DNA of 64,000 bases, taken from the NCBI RefSeq assembly GCF_040358255.1, contig NZ_CP132938.1:558001-622000 (forward strand), written 5' to 3'. Position 1 is the stretch's first letter. Each line of letters begins with the position of its first letter. Below the pieces are notes generated by a model that was given only the letters and a program-made list of their open reading frames with translations, was not told the DNA's origin and did no database searches. Shown one piece after another: positions 8,672 to 15,808 of this stretch. The position numbers were made by a program, and so were the translations under genes. Source of the DNA: Tunturibacter gelidoferens (lineage in GTDB: Bacteria; Acidobacteriota; Terriglobia; Terriglobales; Acidobacteriaceae).

Positions 8672-9253
8672 TTAGCGGCCCGGAGGGGCGGGGACCATGA
8701 CGGCGCCGGGGTCGACCTTGGGGATGCCAAAGTGTCCGCTGAGGTGGACGAGGTCGAGGGGGCGGAGTTCGCAGGCGATCTGGATGACGCTCATGTCGCG
8801 AGCAGAGCGGTTGAGTACGGTGACGCCGGTGATGTCGGGGCCGGCGAAGTGGAGCCAGAGATCGGTGACAGTGTTGCGGGGCTGAGCGGTGTTGGCGGAG
8901 TTCTGGTTGGCGTTGACGAGATGCTTCCAACCGGCGGCGTTGTAGGAGGCGATAATGGCGTCCATGGCCTCAGGGGTGTAGAAGGCCGGGCGGGGGTAGC
9001 GGTAGTTGTCGACCGAGATGCCGGTGAGCGCAGCGGGGGCGCGGTTGGCGTCGAGGCCGTTGGACTCGAGAAGATTCTGGGCGATTTGGATCATGCTGCG
9101 ATCGAAGCTGAAGGAGGTGTGGGTCGCGGGCTGATCCGCGAGGTTCATGAGTGCACCCTGCAGGTCGAGGGGTGGAGGCGGCGGACCGGCGGGTGATTGC
9201 GCGATGGCAGCGGTAGAGAGGGCGAGGGCTAGGAGGATGGGATGCAGTTTCAT
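8672..9253 (-). CDS. Small exported protein of unknown function
   Basis: 193 residues. The N-terminus MKLHPILLALALSTAAIAQ is a clear signal peptide, followed by a Pro-rich stretch. The mature part has no motif I recognise. It contains no cysteine pair apart from a single Cys near the C-terminus, so it is probably a soluble periplasmic protein. It is first in a run of three minus-strand exported proteins (this, the beta-propeller and the VWFA protein) separated by 110 bp or less. That hints at related cell-envelope roles but is not proof of an operon. Confidence 0.75.
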   Translation of the reverse strand: MKLHPILLALALSTAAIAQSPAGPPPPPLDLQGALMNLADQPATHTSFSFDRSMIQIAQNLLESNGLDANRAPAALTGISVDNYRYPRPAFYTPEAMDAIIASYNAAGWKHLVNANQNSANTAQPRNTVTDLWLHFAGPDITGVTVLNRSARDMSVIQIACELRPLDLVHLSGHFGIPKVDPGAVMVPAPPGR

Positions 9254-9363
9254 GGCGAAGAACCCCTGGCTGGATTAGACACCGTTTCCAGGCCCGAGTT
9301 TCCCTGATTAGAAGTATTATTCGGCGATCGTGGATACGCAAGCGGGAACCAAGGGCGGGTTCG

Positions 9364-10398
9364 CTATTCGTCCTGCAGGGTGTAGATCCAGAGTTCGGCA
9401 CCGTGGTCGGCGCGGGCGGGAACGGCTAAGTAGAGGCGGGCGAAGCCTTTTCTGCCTTTGCCTAAATACCCGCCGGTGCGTGCGCCGAGGGCGGTGGGCA
9501 GCTTGGCGAGGAGGCTGTAGTGATCGGGATCGACCTGCTGGAAGACGCTGAGGGAGCCTTCTCCGCCGGGGACATAGATGCGCTTGCGGGTGGAGTCGAA
9601 GTAAAGATCGTCGGAATCGCGAGCGGCGGGTAGGGCGGCGACCATGCGGCCGGTGGCGGTATCGAAGACGACCAGGCGGGCGGGGGTGCGGGTGGCGACG
9701 AATAGCCTGTGGCCGGATTCGTCGAGCGCCATGGGGAAGTTGCTCTCGAACTTCAACGGCCAGCGTGATATGGCTTGGGTGCGGCGATTGATGACGGCGA
9801 TCTGCTTGAGATCGGGGAGGTTGACGTAGATCTCGGGGCTGGAGGAGGCGAGCTGAAAGGACTCTGGGTGCGCGCCGAGTTTGAACTCTTCGGGGAGGCG
9901 TTGATTAGAGGCTGCATCGACCATGGCAATGGCACCGGTCTTTTCATCGCCGTAGCCGACGTAGACGCGTTTGTCGGCGGGGTCGTAGCGGAGGTTGTCG
10001 ACGTCATCGCCGAAGTCGAGAGTGGCGAGAAGCGCGAAGGTCGAGCCATCGTAGATGTAGAGCTTGCCCTGGTCGCTTCCCACGAAGAGCTTGTTGGTCT
10101 CGGGCGAGTAGACCACGCCTTGCGGATGGGGGATGCCAGAGATGGTATGAGTGACAGCCTGGCCGCTGAGGTTGACGATCTCTTCGGTGTTGTTGCCGAG
10201 GGCGGAGACGAAGAGCCGGTTGTGCAGAGGATCGATCGCAAAGTGGTCGATGCGGCCTGAAACGTTCGGCAGAGGAATGGCTCCAGTGAGGATCAGCGGA
10301 GGAGCGACGAGCGAGGCGGAGTTCTGTTGAGCACGGAGATAGAGGGGCAAGGCCGTGATCAGTGCGAGGAACAGAGCAGAACGGTATGGATTTCTCAT
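9364..10398 (-). CDS. Exported YncE/YVTN-type beta-propeller protein
   Basis: 344 residues beginning with a signal peptide (MRNPYRSALFLALITALPLYL). The rest consists of repeated propeller blades with the typical pattern of a short beta strand, NKLFVGS / KRVYVGY / RLFVATR type turns and VFD or IYD endings. This matches the 40-residue YVTN family. Such proteins are binding or scaffold proteins in the periplasm, and no catalytic residues are apparent. The stop lies in the gap before the small exported protein, and the next gene upstream is the VWFA protein, whose stop is 36 bp away. Confidence 0.85.
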   Translation of the reverse strand: MRNPYRSALFLALITALPLYLRAQQNSASLVAPPLILTGAIPLPNVSGRIDHFAIDPLHNRLFVSALGNNTEEIVNLSGQAVTHTISGIPHPQGVVYSPETNKLFVGSDQGKLYIYDGSTFALLATLDFGDDVDNLRYDPADKRVYVGYGDEKTGAIAMVDAASNQRLPEEFKLGAHPESFQLASSSPEIYVNLPDLKQIAVINRRTQAISRWPLKFESNFPMALDESGHRLFVATRTPARLVVFDTATGRMVAALPAARDSDDLYFDSTRKRIYVPGGEGSLSVFQQVDPDHYSLLAKLPTALGARTGGYLGKGRKGFARLYLAVPARADHGAELWIYTLQDE

Positions 10399-10433
10399 TG
10401 CTTTTTTTCCATTTCCTCCGTCGCAAAGTTGGC

Positions 10434-11501
10434 CTATTGGGGTGGGCGGGGGGAGAAGTAGCCTTTTTGGGCACGGACCTTAAAGCGGGGGTCGTTGGCC
10501 TGGAGGTAGATGGTGCGGAAGGAGCCGTCCATGCGGAGGTCGGCGGGGCGGTAGACGAGGTGGTACTGGCTGCGGAGCTCTTCTTCGATGTTGCGGAAGC
10601 CGATGGCCACGTCTTCGAGCTTGACGGGGTAGAAGGCCTGGCCGCCGGTGGCGTCGGAGATGGCTTTGAGGACGTCGTCGCCTTTGTCTTTGCTGGGGCT
10701 GATGTTGGTGGAGATGGTGTAGACGATGGTGTCGGCACGCTGACACATCTTGATGGCGTCGGACTCCTGGACGCGGGAGTAGTTGTCGTCGCCGTCGGAG
10801 ACGAGGATGAGGGCGCGGCGGACGGCTCCTGTCTCCTGAAGGGGGAGCATCTGGTCTTTGCAGGTTTTATACAGAGCGTCGAAGAGTGCGGTGCCGCCGC
10901 CGGGACGGAGCTTGCGGATGCCTTGATTCAAGAGATCGACGTTGTTGGTGAAGTCCTGGGCTACGTCAGTTTCGATGTCGAAGCCCTCGACGAAGGCGCG
11001 GTCGTTGAGGTGGAGGATCTGGAGGAGGAACTCGATGGCGGAGTCCTGTTCGAACTGGAAGCGCTGACGGATGGAGCTGGAGGTATCAAGCATGATGCCG
11101 ACACGCAGGGGAAGGTTAGTCTGCTGGGTGAAGCGTAGAACGGCGGTGGGGGGACGGCCATCGTCGAGGAGACCGAAGTTTTCGCGTTTGAGGCCAGTGA
11201 TGAATTTACCGTGCTTGTCGATGACGGTGAAGATGAGATTGACTTCGTTGACCTGGACTTGAAGGGTGGTTACGGGCTCGTCGACCTGTGGGCTGGCCTG
11301 GCCGGACTGGGCAGGAGTTTGCGACGGCGTCGCGACCGGCTGCTGGGAGGCGGCGGGAGCCGGAGTAGCGGGCGGTTGAGCAGATGGTGCGGGGTTTGTC
11401 GCCGGGCTGGGTCCTGAGTCGGTTTGAGCGTTCAGAGGCGTGGCGGCGAGGATGAGAGAGAGCAGAAAAACGGGGAGTTTGAGGCTAGAGACTTGGTTCA
11501 T
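10434..11501 (-). CDS. VWFA-related secreted protein (Acidobacteria type)
   Basis: 355 residues. I chose the ATG at 11501 because it is followed at once by a signal peptide (LPVFLLSLILAATPLNA); the open frame upstream is out of character and overlaps rluD. A Pro/Ala/Ser/Gln-rich linker runs to about residue 65. A short beta domain follows (VFTVID...LKRENFGLLDDG type). The VWFA domain has the metal-binding MIDAS motif LDTSSS and later SDGDD. This arrangement is typical of the VWFA-related proteins abundant in Acidobacteria. Probable role is extracellular or periplasmic protein-protein adhesion; partner unknown. Confidence 0.88.
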   Translation of the reverse strand: MNQVSSLKLPVFLLSLILAATPLNAQTDSGPSPATNPAPSAQPPATPAPAASQQPVATPSQTPAQSGQASPQVDEPVTTLQVQVNEVNLIFTVIDKHGKFITGLKRENFGLLDDGRPPTAVLRFTQQTNLPLRVGIMLDTSSSIRQRFQFEQDSAIEFLLQILHLNDRAFVEGFDIETDVAQDFTNNVDLLNQGIRKLRPGGGTALFDALYKTCKDQMLPLQETGAVRRALILVSDGDDNYSRVQESDAIKMCQRADTIVYTISTNISPSKDKGDDVLKAISDATGGQAFYPVKLEDVAIGFRNIEEELRSQYHLVYRPADLRMDGSFRTIYLQANDPRFKVRAQKGYFSPRPPQ

Positions 11502-11529
11502 TCGGTTGGGCGCGGTCACTCGGATGATT

Positions 11530-12645
11530 CTACTCAATTGTGGTCGAATTCGCGCGAATTGCTTGCAAAAACGACTCAAGTTCGACAGGGAGCGGGGATG
11601 CGAGATCCATCGGTTTGCCGGTCTGCGGATGGGTGAAGGAGAGATGGGCAGCGTGGAGGAAGTTGCGCTCGAGATTAAGAGCGGGGTCGAGGCCGGGGAT
11701 GGCGTGGGGAGCTCCGTAGAGCGTGTCGCCGACGACGGGATGGCCGAGGGACTGGGCATGGACGCGGATCTGGTGGGTGCGGCCCGTTTCGATGCGGACC
11801 TCAACCATTGTGAAGGGACCGTAGGAAGTGGTTAGACGTTCGAGAACGTGAAAGTGGGAGACGGCGGTGCGGCCGTCGGCACGGCGTGTGGTCATGCGGG
11901 TGCGGCGGATGAGGTCGCGGGCGATGGAGAGGTTGACGGTGGTGTCGTCTTTTTTGACGTGGCCGTGGAGAAGGGCGACATAGGTTTTGGTGACCTGGCG
12001 GCGGGAGAACATGTCGCCGAGCTTGCGGTGGGTGCTGTCGTCTTTGGCGACGAGGATGAGGCCGCTGGTGAGCTTGTCGAGGCGGTGGACTATGCCGGGG
12101 CGGAGATCGCCGCCTACGTCGGAGAGTTTGGCGAAGTGGAAGAGGAGTGCGTTGACGAGGGTTCCGCGGTTGCGGGCGTCTTCGGTCGCGCCAGAGCCTG
12201 CGTGGACCATCATGCCGGCGGGTTTGTTGATGACGGCGAGGTACTTGTCTTCGTGGAGGATGTCGAGGGAGATGTCCTCGGGGATGGCGTGGAGGGGCGC
12301 GGGTTGGGGGGAGCCTTCGATCTCGATGGACTCGCCGCCGTGGAGTTTTTGTTTGGGCTTGGCGGGGTTGCCGTCGACGCGGACCTGGCCGGCTTCGATG
12401 AGGAGCTGGACGCGTGCGCGGGAGATGTCGGGGAGGGCCTGGGCGAGGTAGAGATCGAGGCGGAGGTTGGCGGCGGCGGGGTCGGCGGTGAAGGTGCGGA
12501 CTGCGTCGGAGTCTTCTTCGACTTCGTCGAACTCGACGACGGGGACTGGGGGAGGGATGGTCTCTTCTACGCCTCGGGTGGCGCGGTACTCGGGTTTTAC
12601 GGTGCGGCGACGCTGGCCCTTGGGGAGCATGTTCTTAGACGGCAT
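11530..12645 (-). CDS. RluA/RluD-family 23S rRNA pseudouridine synthase
   Basis: Converts specific uridines of large-subunit rRNA to pseudouridine in the cytosol. 371 residues: a charged N-terminal tail of about 50, an S4 RNA-binding domain (RLDLYLAQAL...ISRARVQ), then the catalytic domain with HRLDKLTSG, in which Asp190 is the nucleophile. GRTHQIRVH and GDTLYG near the end are family hallmarks. Length fits RluD, with an extra N-terminal tail. Its start overlaps the last 11 bases of lgt, so the two are translationally coupled. Which uridines are modified cannot be read from sequence. Confidence 0.93.
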   Translation of the reverse strand: MPSKNMLPKGQRRRTVKPEYRATRGVEETIPPPVPVVEFDEVEEDSDAVRTFTADPAAANLRLDLYLAQALPDISRARVQLLIEAGQVRVDGNPAKPKQKLHGGESIEIEGSPQPAPLHAIPEDISLDILHEDKYLAVINKPAGMMVHAGSGATEDARNRGTLVNALLFHFAKLSDVGGDLRPGIVHRLDKLTSGLILVAKDDSTHRKLGDMFSRRQVTKTYVALLHGHVKKDDTTVNLSIARDLIRRTRMTTRRADGRTAVSHFHVLERLTTSYGPFTMVEVRIETGRTHQIRVHAQSLGHPVVGDTLYGAPHAIPGLDPALNLERNFLHAAHLSFTHPQTGKPMDLASPLPVELESFLQAIRANSTTIE

Positions 12646-13384
12646 GGGAGACCAGCTTTCTTGGCAGCAGCAGGATGATGGCCGCTACAACGATCATACC
12701 GAGAGCGATCCACTGAATGGGGTCGAGGAGGATGTAGGGGGAGGTGGTGGTGTACGGGTAGGGCTGGCGGAAGAAGGTGAGGAGAAACTGGAGCGTGCCT
12801 GCGGCGGCGAGGGCCAGAGAGACAGCGTCTCCGGGCTGACGGCGGTTTTTTAGCTGCTTTAGGAGGATCAGCGTGAGGATTGCTGCGGCGATGGCGGCGT
12901 AGAGCGCGACGGGGTGGAGGCGGGTGTGGCTCGGCGGGATGCGGATGCCCCAGGGGAGGGTGGTGGGGAGGCCGGCGTCGCTGCCTTCGGCGAAGTGTCC
13001 GAGGGCGAGGAAGGCCCAGACGAGCGAGGCGCAGGGACTCCAGGCGTCGAGGGTGTCGAGGAGCGGGAGGTGGCGGATGCGGAGATAGACGAGCGCGGCG
13101 AGAAGGGTGAGGAGGATTCCGGTGGAGGTAAGGGAGGGGACCGTGAGGAGAAGGATGGGATAGGCGAGGAAGTTGTGGAGATTGGTGGCGATGAGAAGGA
13201 TGCGGGAGAGAGCAAAGGCGCAGAGAAGAGTGAAGAGGCCGGCGTTCCAGAGCTTGTCGGGGTCGAGGCCGACGATTGCGGCGGTGCGGAGACTGAGTGT
13301 GAGGGCGGCCATAAGGCCAAGGGCGGCGAGAACTCCAAAGGTGGGAAGGAGGAGGTGGCCGGAGTGGAGAAGGTAGGGGTGCAC
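12635..13384 (-). CDS. lgt: Prolipoprotein diacylglyceryl transferase-like membrane protein
   Basis: 249 residues with about seven hydrophobic segments. Lgt transfers diacylglycerol to the lipobox cysteine of prolipoproteins in the inner membrane. Family features are the N-terminal GVLAALGLMAAL helix, the conserved LGHFAEGSDAGLPT loop (corresponding to the glycine-rich loop of Lgt), HPVALY, and a final helix ending just before the C-terminus. The loop lacks the usual Asn-Gly pair, so activity is less certain than family membership. It overlaps the downstream pseudouridine synthase gene by 11 bases. Confidence 0.78.
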   Translation of the reverse strand: MHPYLLHSGHLLLPTFGVLAALGLMAALTLSLRTAAIVGLDPDKLWNAGLFTLLCAFALSRILLIATNLHNFLAYPILLLTVPSLTSTGILLTLLAALVYLRIRHLPLLDTLDAWSPCASLVWAFLALGHFAEGSDAGLPTTLPWGIRIPPSHTRLHPVALYAAIAAAILTLILLKQLKNRRQPGDAVSLALAAAGTLQFLLTFFRQPYPYTTTSPYILLDPIQWIALGMIVVAAIILLLPRKLVSHAV

Positions 13385-13443
13385 GTTCTGAGGCGGATTC
13401 GAAGGTCTGGTTCAAGGGGTGGTGCGAATACGGAATTAAAAGA

Positions 13444-13535
13444 GCAAGCAACAGCAACCGCAGATCCCTACGGGATGACAAACAAAAGAACAGGCAACAG
13501 CAACGGCAATGACGACTGCCTTGCAACCGCAGATC
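13444..13535. repeat. Dispersed repeat family B, copy 2
   Basis: Contains GCAGATCCCTACGGGATGAC and an A/C-rich tail with repeated CAACAGCAA / CAACGGCAA units. A second GCAACCGCAGATC follows at about 13523. Same family as the copy at 5651. Confidence 0.7.
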
Positions 13536-13976
13536 GTGGCTTCATTTTAAATGCGGATTGGTTGGACAGATCTGAAGAAAAGAAGACCGACCCACTGGGC
13601 CGTACGTCGAAGCGCTGGTGAACCCGTCCTAAGACGGCGGGACCTTGCCGTGGCTCTTTAGGCGTTCCTGACTGGAGGACTGCACACCGAACCATGTCTA
13701 CGAGCCAGGCCCCTGTTCAATGAATGTTGGTTCAACCAGCGTTGTTCGCGTACCTGCTTTGCAGGCCGGAGTTCTTAACTTGGATGCTAACGGTAGGGCC
13801 GGAGAATGGCAAGTCGGCCACGCCGGGAGCGGTGCATCTCGACGAGGGCGTGGAATTTATCATGAGGATGGCCAAGCCCGCTATCAGCGGGGGTCAACTT
13901 GTCCTAATGGATTCGATTGGTCGGTTCGGGATCCCAGGGTTGCGTTTGTCAATGTCTCGCGTGACTCAGGGATGCG
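13536..13976. other. Gap with no gene I can support
   Basis: About 440 bp between lgt and the broken methyltransferase gene. Two overlapping + strand frames of 86 and 103 codons (13720-13980 and 13724-14035) exist, but neither resembles a family I know and the second runs into the methyltransferase. A short hairpin, GCCCGCTATCAGCGGG, lies near 13877. Confidence 0.4.
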
Positions 13977-14663
13977 CTAAATCCTGGTCAGCACAAAAAT
14001 TTGCCGGTATGAGGGATTTCCGTCCCTATTCCTGAGTAATTTTTCAGTAAGGCCGGGTAAAGACCTAGAAATTCGCCCTGTGACACGAACAAATAGCCGG
14101 TTCATCTCTCGCTTCATCATCCATTTGTGAAAGCCAAGGCTCTCATTGCTGAATTGCTCAACCTTCCATCCGTGCAGATTGCCGAACAGGCTTGGTTCGG
14201 GGAAATCGGCTTCCATATGCTCCTCGAGCCACTCCGGAACTTTGAGATTGTTGTCCAGGTACTCCTGGCGCAGGGCTCTGTCGGAGTCGTGGGCCTCTTT
14301 TCCGCAAGGGAATCCAAAGATCACGAGTTTGTCGGCCACCCGGAGTGCTTCGCTGATCACCTTCATTCGGACAGGCGGAGGTATATGCTCCAAAACATCC
14401 GAGGCGAGCACAATATCAAAGGATCTATCACCGAGAGGTAATTCAGCAGCTGATGCTGCCAGCTGAGTCATTGGCCACTGTTCTTTATCTGCGAAGGAGA
14501 GGTCACACCCGGTAAACGGGACTTTACGAAACGTTCCAATACCAAATGGTCCAGATCCGATTTCCAGCAGCGTTCCACTTTCAAGAAGACCATGTTTCTT
14601 GATGGTGCGAAGGATAGGGAAATAACGTGCAGCCCAATTTAACAGAAAGCCTCCAAGGGTCCC
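13977..14663 (-). pseudogene. Class I SAM methyltransferase lacking a start codon
   Basis: The frame opens right after an in-frame TAA at 14664-14666 and reads 228 residues. It contains the SAM-binding motif I, LLEIGSGPFG, near residue 35, then CDLS, the DIVLASDVLEH motif and a C-terminal half with charged and aromatic residues. No ATG, GTG or TTG precedes motif I. The first ATG is at 14471, behind the SAM site, so a protein made from it would lack the cofactor-binding loop. The gene is therefore probably 5'-truncated; a CTG at 14643-14645 is the only alternative start. It lies 58 bp downstream of zapA. Substrate unknown. Confidence 0.65.
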
Positions 14664-14721
14664 TTAAGGTTATCACCTGCTCTATCCAGCTTTATAGGGA
14701 ACTCGAGTACCCGCGGTACGA

Positions 14722-15108
14722 TCAGCCGACTTTGCGGTCTTCGAGGAGTTCGTCGAGGAGGTGGGACAGGTCGCCGGCGCGGGAGCGAAGGGACTGCTGG
14801 GAGTTCTGCAGGCTGCCGGCGAGGTTGTCGCTGCGGTCGCGGGCGCAGCAGAGCTCGTCGGCGATGTTGAGGGCGGCGAGGACGGCTACGCGGAGCGAGT
14901 CGACGGTATTGCCGTGGGAGGCTACGGCGCGCATCTTGGCGTCGACGACGGCGGCGAGTCGCTCGATGTAAGCGGGGTCGGTGCCGCGGAGATGGTAGAT
15001 CTGATCGTAGATTTCGACGGCGATGGACTGGCTCTGCGTGGGCTCGGCGGCGGGCTGTTGAGTGGCCTGGGGGGCTTCGCGAGTCTGCGCTTCTAGAGTC
15101 TGGTTCAT
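14722..15108 (-). CDS. zapA: Cell division protein ZapA
   Basis: 128 residues. ZapA binds FtsZ and stabilises the Z-ring. After an N-terminal tail of about 28 residues rich in Gln/Ala/Pro comes the ZapA core: VEIYDQIYHLRG, then YIERLAAVVDAKMR and VAVLAALNIADEL, followed by a predicted coiled coil to the C-terminus. The gene starts 21 bp after the stop of a short coiled-coil gene, forming a two-gene division unit. Confidence 0.88.
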   Translation of the reverse strand: MNQTLEAQTREAPQATQQPAAEPTQSQSIAVEIYDQIYHLRGTDPAYIERLAAVVDAKMRAVASHGNTVDSLRVAVLAALNIADELCCARDRSDNLAGSLQNSQQSLRSRAGDLSHLLDELLEDRKVG

Positions 15109-15129
15109 CGGGTCTCCTTGCGGTGAGGT

Positions 15130-15399
15130 TTAGAGGAGTTCGTCCATCTGCTGGAGCATCTTTTCGACGCGCTGGCGGACGGCTTCACGCTCTTTGGTGA
15201 GTGTGGTGAGCTCGGATTCGACCATGGTGGAGAGGCTTTGCGACTCGGCTAGCTGAGCGCGGAGGGTGGCTACTTCGGCTTCGGCGGCGGCGCGGGCTTC
15301 GCGTTCGCGCTTGACGACTTCGACGGCGCGGAGGACTTTTTGTTCGAGGGCCTGGAACTCATCGACGCTGATGTTGGAGCTAATGGTGGAGGTGCTCAT
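15130..15399 (-). CDS. Short coiled-coil protein, ZapB-like
   Basis: 89 residues starting MSTSTISSNISVDEF. I chose the ATG at 15399 because the longer open frame upstream is low-complexity (K/T/P/H-rich) intergenic DNA. Nearly all of the protein is one heptad-patterned coiled coil (VLRAVEVVKRERE, AEVATLRAQLAES, LTKEREAVRQRVEKML), matching the size and form of ZapB-type division factors. The position directly upstream of zapA supports a role in cell division. Sequence identity to E. coli ZapB cannot be judged for so short a coiled coil. Confidence 0.75.
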   Translation of the reverse strand: MSTSTISSNISVDEFQALEQKVLRAVEVVKREREARAAAEAEVATLRAQLAESQSLSTMVESELTTLTKEREAVRQRVEKMLQQMDELL

Positions 15400-15668
15400 A
15401 TTCTTTTCAGTATAGACGGCGGAGGGGTGGAATTTTGCTGGGGAAAACGGGGTGGAATCTATTTGGGTGCGTGTTTTTTGCGGATTAATTTGTGATTGTG
15501 GTGGAGTGGCTGTTTTTCCCGGGGGGTTTTGCGATTTTGGGTGGTTTTGGTGTGGTGAAGTTGTGGTGTGAGTGTGGTGGTTTGCTGGTGAGATTGTGGG
15601 GTTTCGCCGCGTGTTTTTGAGTGACGAAAAATGTGACAGGCTTTTGGGAATTATTTTTTGGGGAGAGA

Positions 15669-15796
15669 CTGTCCTGCCGGACGGGCCTCCTACGCGGAGC
15701 GCGGCCACTTCGTGGCGGGTATACCAGTCTGGGTGAGAGCAGCCGCATGGGTCCTCCCGTTGGTCGGAAGAAAGATGATCTCGTCCGGCAGAACAG
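15669..15796. repeat. Palindromic repeat family A, copy 2
   Basis: It begins CTGTCCTGCCGGACGGGCC and ends CGTCCGGCAGAACAG, so the whole unit is bounded by an inverted repeat. Inside are GGCCACTTCGTGGC and CCCGTTGGTCG, both shared with the copy at 8.5 kb. It occupies the gap between pheT and the ZapB-like gene; the remainder of that gap (15400-15668) is G/T-rich and shows no gene. Confidence 0.75.
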
Positions 15797-15808
15797 TGGG
15801 TGAATCGA

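Noticed and set aside
8457..8930. N-terminal extension of the ligase fusion up to 8930
   Set aside because: It reads Arg/Pro/His-rich residues over the family A repeat and the secreted-protein gene; the recognisable ligase starts at 8456.
14640..14721. 6S RNA downstream of zapA
   Set aside because: ssrS often follows zapA in other bacteria, but only about 60 bp lie between zapA and the methyltransferase frame and no 6S-type fold could be drawn.
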